In this document: positions 59,069 to 64,000 of the stretch, piece after piece
Layout: each line of letters starts with the position of its first letter
How positions within the stretch are numbered: position 1 is the stretch's first letter
NCBI RefSeq assembly: GCF_015182315.1
Contig: NZ_PRDL01000001.1
Location: 372,001 to 436,000, forward strand
Direction: 5' to 3'
DNA from: Cellvibrio polysaccharolyticus
GTDB lineage: Bacteria > Pseudomonadota > Gammaproteobacteria > Pseudomonadales > Cellvibrionaceae
Length of the DNA: 64,000 bases
The notes under the pieces: generated by a model
Databases searched by the model: none
What the model was told of the DNA's origin: nothing
What the model saw: the letters and a program-made list of their open reading frames with translations, nothing else
Translations under genes and position numbers: made by a program

Positions 59069-60772
59069 GTGACCAAGCTGAATTCTGTCGGCGGGCGTTT
59101 GTTGGTGATACCGGCAATCGCACTGGTCGGATTTCTGATTTTGGGCGTTGTCATGCTGAACTCCCTTGGTGATCGCCTTATGGAAGGACGTGAAGCAAGG
59201 GTTGAGGCCATTGTTGATGCCGGTTTGAGTATCATCCGATATTACCAGCAACAGGAAGAGGCCGGCGTGATGAGCCGGGCTGATGCTCAGGCGCTGGCCA
59301 TTACCGCGATTCGGGCAATCCGTTATGACGGCACCGAATATCTCTGGATCAACGACACGGTACAACCGCTGCCGAATATGATCATGCACGCAACCGTTCC
59401 GGCACTGGACGGAACGCGCCTCGACAAACCTTCATTCAACTATGCGACTTTGCTGCGCAACCGCGATGGCAGTGTGCGGCAAGCCCTGCAAAACGAAAAT
59501 CTCTTCGCCAGCTTCGTAACAGCGGCCACGCGCTTTGGTGACGGCTTTGTCGAGTACCAATGGCCACGCCCGCTGGCGGGCGGAGGCGTTACCGAAGAAC
59601 GTTACCCGAAGTTGTCTTTTGTCAGCCTTGATCGCCAATGGGGTTGGGTGGTGGGTTCCGGTATTTATATCGACGATGTAAACACCTTGTTCCGTGCGCT
59701 TGCCTTGCGTATCGGTTTGATTATCGGCGTGATTACCTTGTTGACGGTTGCGGCTTCATTGCTGATTCGGCGCTGGTTGTTACAATCGCTGGGTGGTGAG
59801 GTGGACTACGCCAAGCAGCTGGTTAATCAGGTGGCCGCCGGTGACTTTACAGTCAACTTTGACCTCTCCTCCAGCCGCCCGGACAGTTTGCTGGCAGCGC
59901 TGGGCACGCTGGTGCAACGCATGCGAAATATCATGCAACAACAGGATGCTCTGGCAACCCGCTTGCTGGCCCAGTCGGAAAGTGTGGATACCAGTAATCA
60001 GCATAGTCAGCATTTGCTGCAACAAATGTTAAGCCAGACCATGCAAGTTGCCACAGCCGTCAGCCAGATGTCTTCCACCTGCGATGCGATGGCGCGCAAC
60101 GCCAGCAATGCGGCCAAAGCAACCCGTGACGCTGGCGATGAGGCCAATGCCGGTGTGAATGCCGTTGCCCAAACCATTGAGGCGATTGAGCAGTTGCGCA
60201 ACAGTTTGCAGCACGTAGAACAGGTGATCAAACAACTCTCCGCTCGCGGCGAAGAAGTGGGTTCGGTAACCGATGTAATTGGCAGTATTGCGGAACAGAC
60301 CAATTTACTCGCACTCAATGCCGCGATTGAAGCAGCCAGAGCCGGTGAGATGGGGCGAGGCTTTGCGGTGGTTGCCGACGAAGTGCGTACGCTGGCAAGC
60401 CGCTCGCAATTATCGACGCAAGACATTACTCAAAAAGTGCAAAGTATTCAGCAGGACTCTGCTTCCGCCGTACAATCCATGGCCAGCAGTCGCGCTGAAA
60501 CCGAGCGGACGATTCAATGTTCCGAACAGGCTAACGCGGCTTTGTCGCGTATTAGTCACGCGGTGGGCAGCATGGCGGATATTAATGATCAACTCGCCAG
60601 TGCCACCGAAGAAATGGCCAGCGTTTCAGCCACCATTAATCAGAACATGGAAAATATTGCCGCTGCGGTAGATACCACGCATTTGCGCTCCGATGAACTG
60701 GTGATCGCCAGTCAGCAACTGCGAAAAATGGCTGCCGAAATGAAAGCGATATTGGCCGGTTTCAGAATGTAA
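59069..60772 (+). CDS. Methyl-accepting chemotaxis protein with a Cache sensor
   Basis: A 567-residue chemoreceptor. An N-terminal membrane helix is followed by a periplasmic sCache_2-type domain (RYDGTEYLWINDTVQPLPNMIMH) to about residue 205, a second membrane helix, a HAMP domain and the signalling domain with the hairpin tip GSIAEQTNLLALNAAIEAARAGEMGRGFAVVADEVRTLA. It has no C-terminal CheR pentapeptide. The start is GTG with AAGAGGTG upstream. The ligand may be a small organic acid, as is usual for this Cache type. Confidence 0.93.
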   Translation: MTKLNSVGGRLLVIPAIALVGFLILGVVMLNSLGDRLMEGREARVEAIVDAGLSIIRYYQQQEEAGVMSRADAQALAITAIRAIRYDGTEYLWINDTVQPLPNMIMHATVPALDGTRLDKPSFNYATLLRNRDGSVRQALQNENLFASFVTAATRFGDGFVEYQWPRPLAGGGVTEERYPKLSFVSLDRQWGWVVGSGIYIDDVNTLFRALALRIGLIIGVITLLTVAASLLIRRWLLQSLGGEVDYAKQLVNQVAAGDFTVNFDLSSSRPDSLLAALGTLVQRMRNIMQQQDALATRLLAQSESVDTSNQHSQHLLQQMLSQTMQVATAVSQMSSTCDAMARNASNAAKATRDAGDEANAGVNAVAQTIEAIEQLRNSLQHVEQVIKQLSARGEEVGSVTDVIGSIAEQTNLLALNAAIEAARAGEMGRGFAVVADEVRTLASRSQLSTQDITQKVQSIQQDSASAVQSMASSRAETERTIQCSEQANAALSRISHAVGSMADINDQLASATEEMASVSATINQNMENIAAAVDTTHLRSDELVIASQQLRKMAAEMKAILAGFRM

Positions 60773-60811
60773 CCCATATTGTTTTACTCACCCATAAAGG
60801 ACGCGTGTGTT

Positions 60812-61273
60812 ATGCAAATAAGGATTGATGATCTGGAAGGCGGCGATGTTCTTCTGTTGTTGGAAGAACACCTTGCAGATATGTATGCGGTGTCGCCGCC
60901 AGAAAGTGTTCATGCCCTGGATGTAGTTGCATTGAAAGACCCGGCGATTACTTTTTTCAGTGCCTGGCAAGGTGAGCAATTGCAAGGTTGCGTTGCAATC
61001 AAAGAGTTGGACAATAAGCACGCTGAAATAAAATCCATGCGCACCACCGCCAGTGCTCGCAATAAGGGCGTTGCCTCAGGGTTATTGCAACACACGCTCG
61101 ACATTTGCAATCAACGTGGTTATGAGAAGGTTAGCCTTGAAACCGGCTCAATGGATTATTTTCTACCGGCGCGCCGGCTTTATGAAAAATTCGGCTTCAG
61201 TTATTGCGATCCTTTCGCCAGCTATCAACCGGACCCGCTCAGCGCATTTATGACGCTTGAACTTTCCCGTTGA
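60812..61273 (+). CDS. GNAT acetyltransferase
   Basis: A 153-residue protein. GCVAIKELDNKHAEIKSMRTTASARNKGVASGLLQH contains the core strands and the acetyl-CoA loop RNKGVAS, and KVSLETGSMDYFLPARRLYEKFGFSYCDPF is the C-terminal signature of the YsnE/amino-acid-type branch. It resembles small stress-linked acetyltransferases of plant-associated bacteria. ATG at 60812 is chosen over 60779. Confidence 0.88.
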   Translation: MQIRIDDLEGGDVLLLLEEHLADMYAVSPPESVHALDVVALKDPAITFFSAWQGEQLQGCVAIKELDNKHAEIKSMRTTASARNKGVASGLLQHTLDICNQRGYEKVSLETGSMDYFLPARRLYEKFGFSYCDPFASYQPDPLSAFMTLELSR

Positions 61274-61336
61274 TTAACTGACTCACTTCGGTGATTCAAC
61301 AATTTTATTAAAACCATTTCATGTGAGGAATGGAAT

Positions 61337-61777
61337 ATGCAGGAACAGGAATTTCAATACGTAGGTTTTTGGGCAAGAACGCTGGCAGCCATCATAGATA
61401 CGATTTTAATAGTGCTGGTGACCTTTCCCTTGCTTATTACGGTTTATGGCTGGGCTTACTTTGACGCAACACAAACAGGTCTTTTTGCTGGCGCTGCGGA
61501 TATTGTGATTACCTGGGTGTTGCCGCCGCTGGCAATTATCACCTTCTGGATAATCAAACAGGCTACGCCCGGCAAAATGATGCTATCGGCAAAAATTGTT
61601 GATGCCAAAACCGGTGAGCCGGCTTCAACGGGACAACTTATCGGGCGGTATTTTGCTTATTATCTGTCGATGTTGCCGCTTTTTCTCGGGATCATCTGGG
61701 TAGGTATTGATAAGCGTAAACAGGGCTGGCACGACAAACTGGCCGGTACGCTGGTGATCAAAGTGGTTAAAAAATAA
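61337..61777 (+). CDS. RDD family membrane protein
   Basis: A 146-residue protein with three or four membrane helices. GFWARTLAAIIDTILIVL has the conserved Arg and Asp of the RDD fold, ATPGKMMLSAKIVDAKTG is the central motif and LFLGIIWVGIDKRKQGWHDKLAGTLVI the C-terminal one. Some RDD proteins act in ion or metabolite transport; the role here is unknown. A terminator follows. Confidence 0.9.
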   Translation: MQEQEFQYVGFWARTLAAIIDTILIVLVTFPLLITVYGWAYFDATQTGLFAGAADIVITWVLPPLAIITFWIIKQATPGKMMLSAKIVDAKTGEPASTGQLIGRYFAYYLSMLPLFLGIIWVGIDKRKQGWHDKLAGTLVIKVVKK

Positions 61778-61818
61778 CAGCAAACCAATCATGATTCGGC
61801 TTTCATGATTGGTTGCGG

Positions 61819-61846
61819 CGGGGCTGGTCAATCAGCCCCGATTTTT
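61819..61846 (+). terminator. Rho-independent terminator after the RDD gene
   Basis: CGGGGCTG at 61819-61826 pairs with CAGCCCCG at 61833-61840 and is followed by ATTTTT. A second hairpin lies just before it (ACCAATCATGA facing TCATGATTGGT, about 61784-61813). Confidence 0.8.
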
Positions 61847-61935
61847 GTCACCCTATGTCGCCTCAGAGCGGTGAAGCCGCGAAAATATATTGTTACTATC
61901 CTGTCATCTTTATTAATTGACGTGAGGGTAGGTGA

Positions 61936-62736
61936 GTGAGTTTTCGATTTCTGCGTGTATTTTTTGCTTCTGCTATTTGTTGTAGTGCCCTGGTGGCATG
62001 CAGCCCCGATACTGAATCCCCACCAAAAACTGCTTTGGAAAATACCGTTCAGGCTCAGGAGCAAATTCCTGCCGCTGGTGATGTGCTCTATGCGGCAACT
62101 TTTGCCGACCAGCAAAGTGCCACCGGCTGGCGTATGGAAGGCAATGCGGTGGTGGAATTTCGCGATGGCTGGATGGAAATGTATTCTCCGGATAAATCCA
62201 CTCACCATGTTTTCTGGGGCCCGAAAGATTTTCCAGACAACTTTGTCGCTACCTGGCAAGTGCAGAACCTGGCCATTGAATCCGGTTTGTTAATCGTTTT
62301 TTTTGCGGCACAGGGCGAGAATGGCGAAGATATTTTTGACCCGGCTTTACCGGTTCGGGACGGTACGTTTGATCAATACACCGAAGGAAAAATTAAAAGT
62401 TATCACCTTTCCTATTATGCCAATGTGGCGCACGAACCCGGGCGCAGCCATGTCAACCTGCGTAAAAATAATACCTTTTCCTTATTGCAATCCGGTGGTG
62501 AAGGTATTCCCACCGAATCTGTTGATATTCATAATATTCGGTTGATTAAACAGGGCGCTCATATTCGTTTGTGGGTCGATGATCGCAAGGCGATTGACTA
62601 TGTGGACAACCAGCCCATCGTTGACGGTGTCGATACCGGTGCGGCTTTCGGCAGTGGAAAAATCGGCCTGCGGCAAATGCAGTGGAGTCACTTCCGTTAT
62701 CGCAACTTTGAAGTCCGTGCGCTGGCCAATGAATAA
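61936..62736 (+). CDS. DUF1961-like lipoprotein (lectin/glucanase fold)
   Basis: A 266-residue protein. The lipobox LVAC lies near residue 22. The mature part has EFRDGWMEMYSPDKSTHHVFWGPKDFPDNFVATWQVQNL, ESGLLIVFFAAQGENGEDIFD and LRQMQWSHFRYRNFEVR, the features of DUF1961, a concanavalin-like fold close to polysaccharide-binding and -cleaving families. A role in carbohydrate use fits the host. The start is GTG with GAGGGTAG upstream. Confidence 0.78.
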   Translation: MSFRFLRVFFASAICCSALVACSPDTESPPKTALENTVQAQEQIPAAGDVLYAATFADQQSATGWRMEGNAVVEFRDGWMEMYSPDKSTHHVFWGPKDFPDNFVATWQVQNLAIESGLLIVFFAAQGENGEDIFDPALPVRDGTFDQYTEGKIKSYHLSYYANVAHEPGRSHVNLRKNNTFSLLQSGGEGIPTESVDIHNIRLIKQGAHIRLWVDDRKAIDYVDNQPIVDGVDTGAAFGSGKIGLRQMQWSHFRYRNFEVRALANE

Positions 62737-62903
62737 TTCATTGGCTGTTATTTTTTCCGCAATAAAGCCACTGCAGATTTCCGCAGTGGCAACCCATCCC
62801 TCGCTTTCTGATTGATTCCTATTGCTCTTGACCTCAACTAATATTGAGGTTTTATGCTGCGCCCTTGCTGCTATTCAGTATCTATTATTGTCGTGAGGGG
62901 TCT

Positions 62904-63620
62904 ATGAACATTCTGGTTGTTGGCGCAAGCAAAGGGTTGGGCAGAGCTTTTATAGAAGGTCTGGCAAATGCCGGAGATACGCTGATCGGGGTTTCCCGCA
63001 GCAAACCGCATGATGTGCAAGTCGCTCAGACTATTGACCTGCACTGGATTGAGGCTGATATGAGCAGCCCAAAACACGCGGTGGCGAAAATTCTTGAAGA
63101 GCTTCCGGTGTGTCCGGATGTGGTTATTTATAATCTGGGGATTTGGGAGCAGGCCGCTTTTTCCAGTCGTTATGATTTTTTGAATGACCAGGATGACGAT
63201 ATTATTGACCTGATCAACACCAATATCACTGGCGCGATTCTGTTGTTAAAACATGTGCTCACCCGTATGCGAGGTTTGGAAAAACCCCATATTATTCTCA
63301 CCGGTTCCACCTCCGGCCTGTTACATAGCGGTCGCCCGGAAGTGACCTTTACCGCATCAAAATTTGCCCTGAATGGTATTGCTGACGCTTTGCGTGAAGG
63401 TTTTCGTCAGGACCGGCTGGCAGTAACCTGTTTGCAATTGGGTTATCTCAATACCGAAGATGACCTGTCGGTAGCGGGGGCCACTGCGGCGCTGCGCGGC
63501 GAAGGTACGCTCATCCCGGTGCATGACGTGGTAGCGATGGTAAAGGCCATATTGTCATTATCCAGTGCGTCTTTTGTGCGTGAGCTTGTCTTGCCGGCAT
63601 TGCTCGATGACCGCTTTTAG
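62904..63620 (+). CDS. SDR-family protein with Phe at the catalytic Tyr position
   Basis: A 238-residue Rossmann protein. The cofactor motif is GASKGLG, NNAG is replaced by YNLGIWE, the catalytic Ser lies in ILTGSTSG, and the YxxxK motif appears as FTASK, with Phe where the catalytic Tyr belongs. Either the enzyme uses another acid or it is a catalytically dead binding or regulatory homologue. GAGGGG precedes ATG at 62904. No operon partner is seen. Confidence 0.83.
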   Translation: MNILVVGASKGLGRAFIEGLANAGDTLIGVSRSKPHDVQVAQTIDLHWIEADMSSPKHAVAKILEELPVCPDVVIYNLGIWEQAAFSSRYDFLNDQDDDIIDLINTNITGAILLLKHVLTRMRGLEKPHIILTGSTSGLLHSGRPEVTFTASKFALNGIADALREGFRQDRLAVTCLQLGYLNTEDDLSVAGATAALRGEGTLIPVHDVVAMVKAILSLSSASFVRELVLPALLDDRF

Positions 63621-63809
63621 CGTACCTGGTATTACTGCTTCAGCCTGCTCTGGTGATAACTCCATGCTGAAAGTGTGTTCGCTTTTCGTATAAAATCCGC
63701 GTTTGTGCTGTGCCGCTGCTTTATTTTGCTGCCGTTATTTTCCCGTATTGGCAAATGTTCCGGTATTTTTCAGCACCCTGCCGACTTTAATGCATAGTGG
63801 AGTTTCCGG

Positions 63810-64000
63810 ATGCCGACACCCCGACAGACAGACGTTTTACGCTTGAAAACCCGTTCCGGATCATTGCTGGCTCTATTTTTTGTGTGCGCCAGCTTTGTTG
63901 CCATGGGGGGCTTCGCGGTAAGCCAGGGCAAGGATTTAGGGTGGCTTGCGGTGGCTTTTTTCGGTTTCGGGTGTTTTATTGCGGCGGTCAGTCTGTTACC
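63810..64000 (+). CDS. N-terminal part of a membrane protein (cut by window edge)
   Basis: The frame from ATG at 63810 remains open to the window end and gives MPTPRQTDVLRLKTRSGSLL, then two hydrophobic segments (ALFFVCASFVAMGGFAV and WLAVAFFGFGCFIAAVSLL). This resembles the start of STM3941-type small membrane proteins, but too little is present to be sure. The region 63621-63809 shows no gene. Confidence 0.55.
   Translation, partial: MPTPRQTDVLRLKTRSGSLLALFFVCASFVAMGGFAVSQGKDLGWLAVAFFGFGCFIAAVSLL

Overview
The window looks like a chromosome segment of a gammaproteobacterium of the Cellvibrionaceae, most likely a Cellvibrio-type polysaccharide degrader. This rests on the character of the housekeeping proteins (GshA, CoaD, FabF-type synthase, MutM, RecQ, Rnk, Tex, DUF3144, M16 peptidase), on a secreted sialate/acetyl-xylan type O-acetylesterase, and on a family of dispersed hairpin repeats. 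The species call is an inference from memory of these families; no search was run.

Layout. (1) 1-26.76 kb is an ordinary, fairly GC-rich core: gshA, a class C beta-lactamase-like hydrolase, a RoxA-like di-haem cytochrome, coaD, a DMT exporter, a KAS II synthase, mutM, recQ, a glycosyltransferase, an LpxR-like deacylase, rnk, a TIGR03862-type flavoprotein, the O-acetylesterase, an M16 protease and tex with a clear terminator. Three copies of a long hairpin repeat sit in intergenic gaps here. (2) 27.13-28.46 kb is an IS110/IS1111-type element with 12-bp inverted repeats and a 3' non-coding segment where this group encodes its guide RNA. (3) 28.46-39.60 kb is a cluster of about 18 integron gene cassettes, all on the + strand, each a small AT-richer gene followed by an attC site. 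No integrase or recognisable attI is visible, so this is a CALIN (cluster of attC sites lacking an integrase). Its cargo is mostly small membrane or unknown proteins, an HNH protein, two ACP-like (DUF1493-like) membrane proteins, a RHIM-like candidate, DUF4180, DUF6404, DUF998 and DUF1398 members and a GNAT acetyltransferase. Two cassettes have no convincing gene and one holds a tRNA-like 3' domain. One attC is split by an IS3-family element that is itself split by a second IS3-family element. (4) 39.84-47.55 kb is a six-gene ABC exporter operon (adaptor, ATPase, two MacB-type permeases, NtrC-type regulator, histidine kinase) followed directly by a GNAT gene. (5) 47.6-49.7 kb holds further cassette-like genes with sparse or decayed attC sites. 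(6) 49.7-58.3 kb is an accessory region of small + strand genes (RibD-like reductase, esterase lipoprotein, DUF4287, DUF1304, Tag glycosylase, ElaA, SRPBCC, GNAT) with an HxlR pseudogene, a truncated VOC gene and a histidine-phosphatase gene cut by a third IS3-family element whose removal restores the reading frame exactly. (7) 58.4-64 kb returns to core-like sequence: a VOC protein, a Cache chemoreceptor, GNAT, RDD, a DUF1961-like lipoprotein, an SDR with a changed catalytic residue and a partial membrane protein.

The most noteworthy material is the integrase-less cassette array with its IS elements, the IS1111 element whose putative guide region contains attC-core-like words, the tRNA-like cassette, the RHIM-like cassette protein, and the core-genome hairpin repeats whose stems differ by compensated changes.
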